64,000 nt of DNA from Patescibacteria group bacterium (GTDB lineage: Bacteria > Patescibacteriota > Patescibacteriia > 2-12-FULL-60-25): NCBI GenBank assembly GCA_018061025.1, contig JAGOUY010000004.1, forward strand, positions 1 to 64,000, read 5' to 3'. Below are positions 1-8,402 of this stretch, in pieces. Each line of letters begins with the position of its first letter. The stretch's first letter is position 1. The translations under genes and the position numbers were made by a program. A model generated the notes under the pieces. That model had not been told where the DNA came from and ran no database searches. It saw only the letters and a program-made list of their open reading frames with translations.

Positions 1-153
1 GTAAGAGGCGAAATACTATATTACTATATGTTGTGGTGCAAGAGAGAGTATACCACAAGATATAGTGTTTGGCAGCTCTCACGGGGAAGGAATGTGGATA
101 TGTTTTTGGAAGGCCTGTCGTTACGGGAAAAGGCTCTTAGGCGTCTGGCCTGA
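1..153 (+). CDS. C-terminal fragment of an unidentified protein (partial)
   Basis: An open frame enters from the left edge and runs 50 codons to TGA at 151-153, ending in a Leu/Arg-rich tail (LSLREKALRRLA). The composition (Tyr, Trp, Arg, Cys) is protein-like. The start and most of the protein lie outside the window, so no family can be named. It converges with the exonuclease gene on the other strand, 4 nt away. The alternative is a chance open frame; the length is too short to exclude this. Confidence 0.45.
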   Translation, partial: VRGEILYYYMLWCKREYTTRYSVWQLSRGRNVDMFLEGLSLREKALRRLA

Positions 154-157
154 AAGG

Positions 158-739
158 TTAGAATCCGAGCGAAAGATTGATCGCTTTACGCTCTTCCACC
201 TGTGGAGGGGTGATTGGTAGAGGGATCGTTTGCATCTGTCCCATGCGGTCGTTATAGCGGACTTCTTGGGCTTTTAAGGCGTATTCGTAGACATCGCGCG
301 TGACACGCACATCTTGCAAACAGTATTCCTTGAGTTTTTCGATCTCGCCTTTTTTCCAGTATTCTACGGCCATTAAGCCGTGGCCGCTCTTCCCTACTCC
401 CAAGGTGGCCTGGGCTACGTCATCGAGCTTGATGCGGAAGCCTAAGCGTTTGTCGATTTCGGCGAGTAAATCGAGAGTTGGGAGCTTCATGATGTCGCCC
501 GTGTAATAGGATTGCAAGCAGGGGTAATCAAAGCCAATGAGGTTATAGCCAATGATCCGGTCAGCGCGCTCTAAGCGAGGCCAAAGCTTGGGCAAATCCT
601 CTTCTAAAAAAGACTCAAAGGTATCTGTCTCATAAAAATAGACACCGACGAGGGATACTTGTAACAAAGAGGGGTTATAGGCCCCTACGTCTTGAAAGGT
701 ATTCCTGGTTTCGATGTCGAGGACAACTTCACGTCTCAT
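158..739 (-). CDS. DEDDy-type 3'-5' exonuclease (RNase H fold)
   Basis: Predicted 3'-5' exonuclease of the DnaQ-like RNase H superfamily, acting on DNA or RNA ends through two-metal catalysis. All three exonuclease motifs are visible: DIET near the N-terminus (Exo I), YNLIGFDYP (Exo II, with Asp) and YCLQDVRVT (Exo III, YxxxD type). The length of about 193 aa fits a stand-alone exonuclease domain like those related to YprB or the PolB proofreading domain. I chose the ATG at 739, which places the DIET strand next to the start as is usual in the family. A longer frame opens at a TTG at 778. Substrate and pathway are not evident from its neighbours. Confidence 0.8.
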   Translation of the reverse strand: MRREVVLDIETRNTFQDVGAYNPSLLQVSLVGVYFYETDTFESFLEEDLPKLWPRLERADRIIGYNLIGFDYPCLQSYYTGDIMKLPTLDLLAEIDKRLGFRIKLDDVAQATLGVGKSGHGLMAVEYWKKGEIEKLKEYCLQDVRVTRDVYEYALKAQEVRYNDRMGQMQTIPLPITPPQVEERKAINLSLGF

Positions 740-810
740 AGCGCGCCTGACAATAGCATGAGGGAAATCAAAGTTCAAAAATTAAAACGATACATGGCGA
801 ATCCACTATA

Positions 811-838
811 AAAACGAAGACCTCGTGCGAGGACGAGG
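811..838 (-). terminator. Intrinsic terminator after the GC-rich gene at 884-1261
   Basis: On the minus strand a 6-bp stem CCTCGT/ACGAGG with a 6-nt loop is followed by a T-rich tail (TCTTCGTTTTT). It closes the transcription unit of the small GC-rich membrane gene. Confidence 0.6.
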
Positions 839-883
839 GAGCGAAGGGTGACTAAACGATGTATGTGATTGTGATGCCGATGG

Positions 884-1261
884 TCAGGTGTTGCTGCCGA
901 AGTGGATGCCGACAACAAGAGCGGCGATGAAGAATGCGATGACGAGCGGGGGGCTCACCTGGTCGCTCTCAGGCTTGTTAACGAGGGGGGTTGTCGGCTT
1001 GAAGGCGTTGCCGCGGTAGACGTGTTGGCTGCAGGCGTGCACCCACTCCTTCTCCAGCTTATCGGCTTGGGTCTGATGGTGGTACTCCGACAGCAGCGTG
1101 GAGAACTTCCAGACCAGGAACGCAGGGCTCAGGAAGATCACTCCTGCGATCCCGGCCATTATAGCACCGAGCATCTTGAGCATGTCCCTGGCGAACGGAC
1201 TCACCACCAGGAGCAGGATCAGCGTGAGGAACGGCGGCCCACCGATGTTCAAATTTTCCAT
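884..1261 (-). CDS. Small membrane protein in a GC-rich single-gene unit
   Basis: Unrecognised 125-aa protein. A hydrophobic block near residues 7-50 contains two probable membrane segments with a basic-acidic break (FARDMLKM). A soluble middle carries two Lys/Glu/His-rich helices, and a third membrane segment ends the protein (VIAFFIAALVVGIHFG). The ATG at 1261 is preceded by a textbook Shine-Dalgarno (AGGAGG, spacer of 9-10 nt); the frame is open for 13 codons further upstream. GC content and codon choice are higher than in flanking host genes, and it has its own terminator. It belongs to the dispersed class of GC-rich monocistrons described under findings. An opposite-strand frame (902-1279) lacks any start signal and is rejected. 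Confidence 0.7.
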   Translation of the reverse strand: MENLNIGGPPFLTLILLLVVSPFARDMLKMLGAIMAGIAGVIFLSPAFLVWKFSTLLSEYHHQTQADKLEKEWVHACSQHVYRGNAFKPTTPLVNKPESDQVSPPLVIAFFIAALVVGIHFGSNT

Positions 1262-1338
1262 CTCGTCTCTTCCTCCTGAAGGGTATTTCGCCAGATGCAC
1301 ATAAAATAAGCAAGCCCGTTTGGAATTTTGTTGCGAAA

Positions 1339-1369
1339 TAAAAAACGACGAGGTGAATCGTCGTTTTTT
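1339..1369 (-). terminator. Intrinsic terminator of typA
   Basis: Perfect 11-bp stem AAAAACGACGA/TCGTCGTTTTT with a 6-nt loop lies directly downstream of the typA stop codon. It is A/T flanked on both sides and could act in either direction. Confidence 0.85.
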
Positions 1370-1379
1370 GTTCTATTGC

Positions 1380-3176
1380 TTAGCTGCTCGTGCGTTTGCG
1401 TTCGAATTCTTTCAAGAATTGCTTGCGGATGCGGAGGTTGACCGGGGTGACTTCGAGGAGTTCGTCGTCGCCGAGATATTCCAAGGCTTCTTCTAAGCTC
1501 ATGGTGCGTGGGGTGGTGAGACCGTCAGAGACACCGTCGCCTTTGGAGCGCATGTTGCTCAATTTCTTTTCTTTACAGATGTTAACGGCTAAATCTTCTG
1601 GTTTGGCATTTTGTCCGACGACCATCCCTTCATAGACTTTGACGCCAGGGCCAAGGAAGAGCTGTCCGCGTTCTTGTGCCGCGGTGAGACCGTAGCTGTT
1701 GGATTCCCCTGTTTCGTGGGCGATGAGGGAGCCGTGAGGGCTGCCGTCGATGGCACCGATGAACGGACGGTAGCCAAGGAAGAGAGTGTTGATAACACCT
1801 TGCCCGCGCGTGTCCATCATGAATTCGGTGCGGTAGCCAATGAGACCACGCGTAGGGATTTCGAATTGAAGGTAGGCAACGGTATTTTCGACACGCATGT
1901 CTTTCATTTCCGCTTTGCGGCGTCCCATCTTTTCGATAACAGAGCCACTCATGCCTTCTGGACATTCAAGCGTGACTTCTTCGAATGGTTCGGTTTTTTG
2001 TTTATTCTCCTCGCGGAAAATAACTTGAGGACGTGAGACTTGGATTTCAAAGCCTTCACGACGCATGCGCTCAATCAAGATGGCCAAGTGTAATTCACCA
2101 CGACCAGAAACGATAAACGTCCCATCTCCAGAACCGGCTTCGACACGTAAGGCGACGTCATTTTGCAATTCACGATCCAAGCGTTCTTTGATATTGCGTG
2201 AAGTGCTGAATTGGCCTTCTTGCCCGGCAAAAGGAGAGGTATTGACCCCAAACGTCATTTTGACGGTTGGTTCTTCAATCGTGATCGGAGGAAGGGCTTC
2301 TGGTTGGTTGATGTCGGCGACGGTGTCTCCAATATTGATATCAGGGATCCCGGCTAAGGCGATGATGTCCCCTGCTTGGGCTTCTTCAATATCAATCTTG
2401 GCCATGCCCATGAAGCCAAGCAAGTTAGTGATTTTAGAAGGGACTTGTTTGCCTTCGCGGTTGATCCACATGACAGGCCCTGGTTTAAGGGTACCACGCA
2501 CGATACGTCCGATGGCCATTTTGCCTTTGTAGTTGTCGTAGCTAACGTTCGCGATCGAGACTTGTAATGGACCTTCTTGGACTTTTGGTTCAGAGACTTC
2601 TTTGACGATGGTATCAAAAATAGAACGGATGTCCGTCATCTTGGATAAGTCTGGATCGAGACCGGCTTTGCCTTGTTTGGCGGAAGCGTAAATGACAGGG
2701 AAATCTGTTTGCGCATCGGAAGCGCCGAGGGTCACGAACAAATCGAAGACCTGGTCGAGCACCCAATCTGGACGCGCGTCTGGTTTGTCGATCTTGTTGA
2801 TGACGAGGATGATGCGGTGCCCGGCTTCAATGGCTTTTTTGAGCACGAAGCGGGTTTGAGGCATTGGGCCTTCTTTGGCGTCGACGAGCAACAAGGCTCC
2901 GTCGACGAGGTTCATGATGCGCTCGACTTCTCCGCCGAAGTCGGCGTGGCCTGGGGTGTCCACGATGTTGATACGGGTATCACCAAACATGACGGCACAG
3001 TTTTTGGCCAAAATGGTAATCCCGCGCTCGCGTTCGAGGGGGTTCATGTCGAGGATGGTTTCGCCTTGTAACCCGGCATCCTTGAAGGTGTCGGATTGCT
3101 TCAAAAGCGCGTCGGCCAAGGTGGTTTTACCGTGGTCAACGTGGGCGATAATGGCGATGTTGCGGATGGATGGCAT
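1380..3176 (-). CDS. typA: Translational GTPase TypA/BipA
   Basis: Ribosome-associated GTPase of the EF-G/LepA superfamily, involved in stress adaptation and large-subunit assembly. The full length of 598 aa matches the family (about 600). The G domain shows G1 AHVDHGKTT (residues 10-18), the switch II motif DTPGH near residue 74 and NKID near residue 127. These are followed by beta-barrel domain II, EF-G-like domains III and V, and the BipA-specific C-terminal domain ending in a basic tail. ATG at 3176 has no clear Shine-Dalgarno, typical of host genes here. It is followed by a strong terminator and preceded by a dispersed TATCGAG-type repeat. Confidence 0.97.
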   Translation of the reverse strand: MPSIRNIAIIAHVDHGKTTLADALLKQSDTFKDAGLQGETILDMNPLERERGITILAKNCAVMFGDTRINIVDTPGHADFGGEVERIMNLVDGALLLVDAKEGPMPQTRFVLKKAIEAGHRIILVINKIDKPDARPDWVLDQVFDLFVTLGASDAQTDFPVIYASAKQGKAGLDPDLSKMTDIRSIFDTIVKEVSEPKVQEGPLQVSIANVSYDNYKGKMAIGRIVRGTLKPGPVMWINREGKQVPSKITNLLGFMGMAKIDIEEAQAGDIIALAGIPDINIGDTVADINQPEALPPITIEEPTVKMTFGVNTSPFAGQEGQFSTSRNIKERLDRELQNDVALRVEAGSGDGTFIVSGRGELHLAILIERMRREGFEIQVSRPQVIFREENKQKTEPFEEVTLECPEGMSGSVIEKMGRRKAEMKDMRVENTVAYLQFEIPTRGLIGYRTEFMMDTRGQGVINTLFLGYRPFIGAIDGSPHGSLIAHETGESNSYGLTAAQERGQLFLGPGVKVYEGMVVGQNAKPEDLAVNICKEKKLSNMRSKGDGVSDGLTTPRTMSLEEALEYLGDDELLEVTPVNLRIRKQFLKEFERKRTSS

Positions 3177-3184
3177 AGAGACAG

Positions 3185-3216
3185 GATCGAGAATCGAGTA
3201 TCGGGTATCGAGTATT
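3185..3216. repeat. Dispersed TATCGAGTATCGGG-type repeat, copy 1
   Basis: The short iterated sequence (units such as ATCGAGTATC and GGGTATCGAG) upstream of typA recurs at 8754-8783 (inside dnaE), 37561-37593 and 38733-38772. The units are partly self-complementary. Confidence 0.75.
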
Positions 3217-3297
3217 CAAAAAAGGGTAAGACCTGAAGTGGCGTAAGGATACGCGTTTTTATGAAAATGGTCAATTATCGGGAGGGGCTGAAATTAG

Positions 3298-3368
3298 AAC
3301 ACCGCTCGTTGTGCCTTCGTTTGCGTCCCCAGGGCGGGTACGCGTACGTTGGTCACTTCGAGCGGTGT
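3298..3368. repeat. Inverted repeat downstream of the 60-aa ORF
   Basis: ACACCGCTCG at about 3299 is the reverse complement of CGAGCGGTGT at about 3359, about 50 nt apart, just after the stop of the small ORF on the minus strand. It could fold into a long-loop 3' structure or act as its terminator, although no clear U-tract follows. Confidence 0.5.
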
Positions 3369-3377
3369 CAGGTTCGG

Positions 3378-3560
3378 CTACCAGTCGAAGATGTCGCCAA
3401 CGTTGGCGTCCTTCTGCCTGAGATAGTCGAGCTTCGGGTTCGAGTACCCAGGGTGGGTTCTCTGCCGCCTCTTTTCTGCGTCTCCCATCAGGCGCAGACA
3501 GTTGTCGCACTCGCACGGGGGCCACGCGTTCGGGTGCGGACACCCGGTCAGCATACACAT
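3378..3560 (-). CDS. Cys-rich 60-aa protein in a GC-rich unit (possible zinc knuckle)
   Basis: Unrecognised small protein. Five cysteines and a histidine cluster near the N-terminus (MCMLTGCPHP and then CECDNCLRL), suggesting metal binding; the rest is charged (Arg/Lys/Asp). ATG at 3560 has a strong Shine-Dalgarno, GGAGG 6 nt upstream, which decides the frame. A longer overlapping frame (3271-3615) has a poor composition and no such signal. On the minus strand a TTGACG box lies upstream near 3640, with a possible -10 (TAAGGA) 16 nt later. It is GC-richer than its neighbours and belongs to the dispersed GC-rich single-gene class. Confidence 0.6.
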   Translation of the reverse strand: MCMLTGCPHPNAWPPCECDNCLRLMGDAEKRRQRTHPGYSNPKLDYLRQKDANVGDIFDW

Positions 3561-3683
3561 TTTCTTCCTCCGCCTTCCTCGCCATCCACGTTACGTAGTC
3601 ATGGACGGCTATCAATCCTTACATAAAAAATGGAAACCGTCAACCTTCTTCATACCCACTATAAAATATCTTTTATCTAAGCC

Positions 3684-4694
3684 TTATTTCTGAGAAAATG
3701 CTTTCTTCATCTCTTCCCAATATTCGGGTTGGTTTTTTTCTGTTTTCATCCAGTACCACCATTCTACCCCCCAAAAATCGACCTCTTTTACGTTTAATCG
3801 TTCTGCGAAGATGAGATTATCTTTCATTTGTGCAAGATCGAGGGTGAGATCCGTTTCTTCTTGAGAAGCGGTGCGGATATCATTTTTCACCCAGGGTTCC
3901 ATTTGGAATTCGCTGACGTACATGTCCCCTCCTCTGAAGAATTTGCGGAGGGCGATTTTGCGGTCGTAGAACCAAGAAGGGAGGAACCAATAGTGTAAGC
4001 GCTTGAAGAGATCGTTGGGCACAGTTCGATACACACTGAAGCCGATGTCTAATCCTTTTGGTTCAAATATCCAGGTAGACAATTCTCCTGATGCTGTTGT
4101 TGAGAGCGTAATGAGACGCTCCATGGGGATTTGTTTGATGAGCTTCATCTCCTCTTTGAGGAGGTCTTTGTTATAAAATTCACAATCGCCAAATGAAGCA
4201 AAGAATTCTGGTTCATTCTCTACTTGCCAGCGCGTGATGATGGGATTGTTTTTAAAATGCTCGACCGTTTTTCGTACGTATTCGAGTTGGGCTTGGTTGC
4301 GTTCTTCTTTGGAGAGGGCTTTGGCCCAATCAGGAATCCAACATTCAGGCCAACGTGGTTGTTTGGCTCCAACGACGAGGCTGACGCTTCCATTGTAGCG
4401 AGCGATGAGAGCGAGTTGCGCATCCACAGACGACCAGTTGTAGATACCGCGTGTTTTTTCTCCCTCGGTCCAATAGGTGGGGAGGCGTACGTGCTTTACT
4501 TGTAGTTCGCTCAGAGCGGCTTCTAAGCCTTTGAGAGGATCTATCCCTAAATAACGCGCATAGGGATCGCTCCAGGTAATGCCGTATTGTTTGGGATACG
4601 TTTTGGGCCAGCCGATAAAAAGATAGGCAAGTAAAATAACAATTCCCAGACTTACGAATTTTATTATGGAGAGGAGCATCACTTTTTTATCCAT
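3684..4694 (-). CDS. Membrane-anchored glycoside-hydrolase-like protein (clan GH-A fold)
   Basis: 336 aa with one N-terminal membrane anchor (about residues 8-28) and an exported (beta/alpha)8-barrel-like domain. The sequence QVENEPE (about residue 160) has the NEP form of the GH-A acid/base, and EFQMEPW (about residue 265) is a plausible nucleophile strand; Trp-rich strands (VDFWGVEWWYW) near the C-terminus would line a sugar site. It resembles the barrels of GH5/GH39/GH42-type enzymes, but I cannot assign a family or substrate. ATG at 4694 starts 3 nt after the toxin gene stop, so it may be co-transcribed with the toxin-antitoxin pair. A role in envelope polysaccharide trimming is inference. 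Confidence 0.7.
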   Translation of the reverse strand: MDKKVMLLSIIKFVSLGIVILLAYLFIGWPKTYPKQYGITWSDPYARYLGIDPLKGLEAALSELQVKHVRLPTYWTEGEKTRGIYNWSSVDAQLALIARYNGSVSLVVGAKQPRWPECWIPDWAKALSKEERNQAQLEYVRKTVEHFKNNPIITRWQVENEPEFFASFGDCEFYNKDLLKEEMKLIKQIPMERLITLSTTASGELSTWIFEPKGLDIGFSVYRTVPNDLFKRLHYWFLPSWFYDRKIALRKFFRGGDMYVSEFQMEPWVKNDIRTASQEETDLTLDLAQMKDNLIFAERLNVKEVDFWGVEWWYWMKTEKNQPEYWEEMKKAFSQK

Positions 4695-4697
4695 ATG

Positions 4698-4943
4698 CTA
4701 GATATCTTGATAGGTACGTTCAGAGCGACGTTCGACGGCTAAAATCAGAATTTCTCCATTTATGATTTGATAGATGATGCGTACATCTCCTTTTCGTACT
4801 CGGTAGATGTCAACCTTGTTTTGTAGTTTCTTTATATCTAGATTTGCTAGATCTCCACTTAAGACCTGCTCAATAATTTTCTCCACCCGTTCTTGTTCCT
4901 TGCTGGATAGTTTTGCTATGACCTTTTGAATCCGATTGGTCAT
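4698..4943 (-). CDS. RelE/ParE-family toxin
   Basis: 81-aa protein with the typical RelE/ParE layout: two N-terminal helices (QKVIAKLSSKEQERVEKII), then a beta-sheet with the conserved run YRVRKGDVRIIYQI and a C-terminal strand LILAVERRSE. RelE members cleave ribosome-bound mRNA and ParE members poison gyrase; the sequence does not decide which. It lies 8 nt downstream of its antitoxin partner, the normal antitoxin-toxin order, and 3 nt before the glycosidase-like gene. Confidence 0.85.
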   Translation of the reverse strand: MTNRIQKVIAKLSSKEQERVEKIIEQVLSGDLANLDIKKLQNKVDIYRVRKGDVRIIYQIINGEILILAVERRSERTYQDI

Positions 4944-4951
4944 AAAAGCTT

Positions 4952-5173
4952 CTATGTTTTTTTCAGTGCTTTTAATACAGTATGAGCCGAGATGCCATTC
5001 TTTCTCAATTTAGTAAAATCGATGACTGTTTCCCAGTCGTCTTCATGTATAGGTCCGATCGTGAAAATCGGCTTTGAACGTTTTAGTACGATAAAGGACT
5101 GCCCCTTCTTTACAAGTTTTTCGTAGTGATTGATATTCTCTTTTAGGTCGTTGAGCCCAATAGTTTTATTCAT
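4952..5173 (-). CDS. Phd/YefM-family antitoxin
   Basis: 73-aa protein with the Phd/YefM N-terminal DNA-binding fold (IGLNDLKENINHYEKLVKKG, then SFIVLKRSKPIFTIGP) and a short C-terminal toxin-binding tail. It presumably neutralises the downstream RelE/ParE toxin and autoregulates the pair. The ATG at 5173 opens the two-gene module. The Phd fold and the adjacent toxin support each other. Confidence 0.85.
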   Translation of the reverse strand: MNKTIGLNDLKENINHYEKLVKKGQSFIVLKRSKPIFTIGPIHEDDWETVIDFTKLRKNGISAHTVLKALKKT

Positions 5174-5198
5174 ATGTTTTTCTTACAGTAGCTCATCT

Positions 5199-6104
5199 TT
5201 ATCCCGCAATCAACCATAACCCAATTCCCACGAGAAGAATAGCAAAGCCTTTTTGTAGGAGGATTTTTTTTGAGACGTCCTCTTTTAATAATAGTTGTAA
5301 ACGTTTACCGCCCAGCCAGGCGACGAGGACGATTGCGGCGTATTGCACGGCTTGCAGGGCGTTCACAATAGCGGCGCTGCCCTGAGCGAGGGCGATGTTT
5401 ACTAAGATAAAGCCAAGTGCGCCAGCCACCTGTCCGGTCAAGGCAAGGGCAAGAGGGGCGGAGGGCGCGTTGGCCGCTTTTGGTTTCACGATGCTAAGGA
5501 GTTCTTGCCGGGCATTTTTTATACCTAGACCGATTAAGATGCCGATGATAGCGGCCGCGATACGCGAAGTTATAAGGACGCCTAAAAAACTTGCCTGGGC
5601 AAAGGCATCTTTGCCCGCGATGCTTGAGAGGGCGAAGAGAACGGCGGCTAAGACGGCAAGACCAATGGTTTTACTATCTACCCGGCTCTTACTTGAACCT
5701 CTGGCGAGAAGGATCGTTGAAACGAGAAGTAGGGCGAAACCTATTCCCATACGAGGAGATAGGGTATCTCCTAAAAATAGAATTGCTCCTATTAACGTAA
5801 AGAGTGGGTTGAGAGAGCCAACGATGGGTACGACCCGACTCGCTTCGGCGTGACGGAGGGCTTCAAAGAAGGCCCAGACAGATCCGACGAACGCTGCTCC
5901 GAAAATAATGGAGGAGATGAGTGCATCTCCTGTGGGCCAGGTGGTTACCCATGGACTGGCGACAACAATAACCACCGATAAGGTAGCGATCAGAGAGGCG
6001 TAGGTGGCGCTTGTTTTCCACGTAGACGTGAGGAGAGTTTTATCGATGATGAACGTGATCGCGTTGGAGAGATGGCCAAGAATAGCGAGCAGGATCCAGG
6101 ACAT
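5199..6104 (-). CDS. EamA/DMT-family permease
   Basis: 301-aa integral membrane protein with about ten hydrophobic segments arranged as two five-helix EamA repeats, the usual size for drug/metabolite transporters. Visible repeat features include the LNPLFTLIGAILFLGDTLS loop in the first half and the QAVQYAAIVLVAWLGG helix in the second. The substrate cannot be read from sequence. It stands alone between the antitoxin gene and the beta-CASP nuclease, with a hairpin-forming repeat in its upstream region. Confidence 0.85.
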   Translation of the reverse strand: MSWILLAILGHLSNAITFIIDKTLLTSTWKTSATYASLIATLSVVIVVASPWVTTWPTGDALISSIIFGAAFVGSVWAFFEALRHAEASRVVPIVGSLNPLFTLIGAILFLGDTLSPRMGIGFALLLVSTILLARGSSKSRVDSKTIGLAVLAAVLFALSSIAGKDAFAQASFLGVLITSRIAAAIIGILIGLGIKNARQELLSIVKPKAANAPSAPLALALTGQVAGALGFILVNIALAQGSAAIVNALQAVQYAAIVLVAWLGGKRLQLLLKEDVSKKILLQKGFAILLVGIGLWLIAG

Positions 6105-6117
6105 AGAAAAAAATAGG

Positions 6118-6193
6118 CGTCAGGAATCAGGGATTAGGCGTCAGGAAACGAAAATGTTTTTCTCTCAGGCCTAGTTCCTGAGGCCTGACGCCT
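6118..6193. repeat. Iterated GGCGTCAGG hairpin repeat
   Basis: Direct repeats of TTAGGCGTCAGG (twice) face the complementary CCTGACGCCTAA, giving a long imperfect hairpin between the permease and the beta-CASP nuclease. It overlaps the stop codon of the nuclease gene and may act as its terminator or mRNA stabiliser. Confidence 0.65.
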
Positions 6194-7541
6194 AAACGGT
6201 AATGATATCTCCGTAGCGAGGGACGTCGGCTTTAACGCCTACTTCTTGTTGGAGGCGGGTGGCAAGTGCTGCGGCGGCACCTTCGTCGCCGTGGGTGCAG
6301 TAGACGTGGGTTGGCTTGTGAGCGGCGTTTGCGATCCAGGAGACGAGTTTATTTTGGTCGGCGTGGGCGCTGTAAGCACCGATACTGGTTACGCTCGCTC
6401 GTACATCTACTCGTTCCCCCATTACTTGCACGCTCTTATCGCCACGATAGAGCCTATGACCGAGCGTACTGGGTGATTGGTAGCCGATGATGAGAAGTGT
6501 CGATTTTGGATTAGATAAGTATCTTACAAGATGATGGAGGATGCGTCCCCCATTCATCATGCCCGAACCGGAAATAATAATTTTTGGCCAGGCCGCTTCG
6601 TTGATGGTTTTTGATTGGTCGCGGGTTTGGCAGACATGTAAACCAGGAAAATCGAACATATCGTCCCCGTGCGAAACGAGCTGGAGAGCTTCTGGGTCGT
6701 AATATTGGGGATAGGCTTTGATGACTTGGGTGGCACCAATGGCCATCGGGCTATCGAGATAAACATCGATCGGGGTAATGATGTTTTTCTCAACAAGATG
6801 GTTGAGTTCGTAGAGAATTTGTTGCGTACGTTCAATGGCAAAAGCCGGAATAAGGAGAACGCCTTTTTGTTTGATGGTTTTTTCTACGACGCTTTTTAAT
6901 TTGGTTGTACGGGTAGATTCATCTTCGTGGACACGATTGCCGTAGGTCGATTCCATGATGACGACGTCTGTTTCCGCGAGCTGTGCCGTGGGACGGAGGA
7001 TTGGCACGTTTTCATTGCCTAAATCTCCAGAGAAGGTCGCCTTTCCCCCACCGCGTTCTGTGATCTCGACAAAGGCACTGCCAAAAATATGACCCGCGTC
7101 GCGTAAGCGGAAGGAGAGATCGCCGATCGTCACACTACGACTGTAATCGAGATGCTTGAATTGGTTGAGGGCTTGTTCGATATGTTCTTCTTCGTAGAGA
7201 GGAGGACGGTATTCGCGTTTAAAGTCGTCCATCATGATATGGTAGGCGTCTTGTAATACGAGTTTGGCGAGGTCTCCCGTTGGAGGAGTGAGATAGATGG
7301 GGCCTTTGAAGCCTTCTTTGACGAGGCGAGGTAAGCGACCCGTATGGTCGAGGTGGGCGTGGGTGATGACGACGGCGTCGATGGTGCTGGGATCAAAATC
7401 AAAGGCCTTAGCGTTTTTTGCTTCGCAAAAGGCTCCACCTTGGAACATACCACAGTCGATCAAGATACGCGTTTCATCTGTCTGTATGAGATAACAGGAT
7501 CCTGTCACTTCACGCGTGGCTCCATGGAAAGAGATCTTCAT
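6192..7541 (-). CDS. Metallo-beta-lactamase/beta-CASP RNA nuclease
   Basis: 449-aa nuclease of the metallo-beta-lactamase fold with a beta-CASP insertion (the CPSF73/YsiA-like exonuclease group, related to RNase J). Zinc ligands are visible in THAHLDHTGRLP (HxHxDH, residues about 60-67), DAGHIFGS and SGDLGNE. The beta-CASP region carries ESTYG and SGSGMMNGGR, and the C-terminal HADQ and CTHGDE histidines complete the metal and active site. Family members process or degrade RNA. The gene is monocistronic, and the ATG at 7541 is well placed for the fold. Confidence 0.92.
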   Translation of the reverse strand: MKISFHGATREVTGSCYLIQTDETRILIDCGMFQGGAFCEAKNAKAFDFDPSTIDAVVITHAHLDHTGRLPRLVKEGFKGPIYLTPPTGDLAKLVLQDAYHIMMDDFKREYRPPLYEEEHIEQALNQFKHLDYSRSVTIGDLSFRLRDAGHIFGSAFVEITERGGGKATFSGDLGNENVPILRPTAQLAETDVVIMESTYGNRVHEDESTRTTKLKSVVEKTIKQKGVLLIPAFAIERTQQILYELNHLVEKNIITPIDVYLDSPMAIGATQVIKAYPQYYDPEALQLVSHGDDMFDFPGLHVCQTRDQSKTINEAAWPKIIISGSGMMNGGRILHHLVRYLSNPKSTLLIIGYQSPSTLGHRLYRGDKSVQVMGERVDVRASVTSIGAYSAHADQNKLVSWIANAAHKPTHVYCTHGDEGAAAALATRLQQEVGVKADVPRYGDIITV

Positions 7542-7568
7542 AGCTTTGCATCAGTATACTATTTTTCT

Positions 7569-7600
7569 GTCATTCCCGCGAAGGCGGGAACCCAGCCTGG
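7569..7600. repeat. GTCATTCCCGCGAAGGC repeat, copy 1
   Basis: The short repeat CATTCCCGCGAAGGCGGGAA, with internal hairpin CCCGC/GCGGG, recurs in inverted orientation at 8403-8419. Related hairpin repeats are common between genes here. Confidence 0.6.
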
Positions 7601-7642
7601 ACGGATCGGTAGGTGATTGGATAGTGATATATAGGCGATGGG

Positions 7643-7802
7643 CTCGCATGCTTGCAGCTTTTTTATTCCTACAGAACTCGCATTCCGCCGGGAGCTCTTT
7701 GTTGGCGGACCGGAGCCGACACCTGCAACCGCAAATCGAGAGCAACGGTGTCGTCTCCTTGCTCGGACAGCTGTAGGAATAAAAAAGCTGCAAGCATGCG
7801 AG
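7643..7802. repeat. 160-bp element with perfect 32-bp terminal inverted repeats
   Basis: The 32-bp arm at 7643-7674 (beginning CTCGCATGCTTGCAGC) is exactly reverse-complemented at 7771-7802. The 96-bp GC-rich centre contains its own hairpin (GAGCAA/TTGCTC near 7740-7763). No ORF is present. It resembles a miniature inverted-repeat element or a long structured transcript. I see no clear target duplication. Confidence 0.8.
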
Positions 7803-7844
7803 TCCTAGATGAGGAGAGAGGGGAAGATGATTTGATGCTACGCA

Positions 7845-8303
7845 CTATAGACGTGCGGTTACGAGGAGTTTGACGACCTTATTGGCAAACGGTTGGTCGA
7901 GAAGAAAAAAGACGAGGAAGCTGGTTTGGACCATTAATAGCAACGCACCAGAGACTACGAGGAGACGATGCGAAAAATCCGGGTCTTCGAAGCGGGCTTT
8001 CCAGTGGGTTTCTAGCATCCAGAATTCGCGCTCTAGTAAGATATTTAAAAATAATACTAGCAAGGAACCGACGGCTCCAGCTAAAAAGGAGATGGTGGGT
8101 CCGAGACCGAGATAGCTCACGACGCCGAGGCCGACAGGAAAGGCGGTGAGGGTTGCGATCATCCAGTAGTGATGTGCACGACAATGCGCACGCTCACGCG
8201 CGGTCATGGGGGCAATAGATGTTGAAGAAAACGTTTGGCGGCTTTTTGGTTTACGACGATAAAGAGGTTTTTTCTTCGTCACTAAGGAAGGTGCAGACGG
8301 CAT
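7845..8303 (-). CDS. Small three-helix membrane protein
   Basis: Unrecognised protein of about 152 aa. A basic N-terminus (TKKKPLYRRKPKSR) precedes three hydrophobic segments: two near residues 47-88 and one near 112-134. Charged loops (LEREFWMLETHWKARFEDPDF) separate the second and third. I prefer the ATG at 8303 over a GTG six codons upstream. It is the last minus-strand gene before dnaE and lies 130 nt downstream of it. No function can be assigned. Confidence 0.6.
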   Translation of the reverse strand: MPSAPSLVTKKKPLYRRKPKSRQTFSSTSIAPMTARERAHCRAHHYWMIATLTAFPVGLGVVSYLGLGPTISFLAGAVGSLLVLFLNILLEREFWMLETHWKARFEDPDFSHRLLVVSGALLLMVQTSFLVFFLLDQPFANKVVKLLVTARL

Positions 8304-8402
8304 ACGGCGGTATGATAGCACGTTTATAAATTGGAGTGAATCTGGTCTATCAAACTGTCTGGGGCACGTCGTTCGCGAACGACGTGCCTGGGCTGGGTTC
8401 CA

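Noticed and set aside
902..1279. 125-aa plus-strand frame opposite the small membrane protein
   Set aside because: No ribosome site and no hydrophobic pattern; the minus strand has AGGAGG and clear membrane helices.
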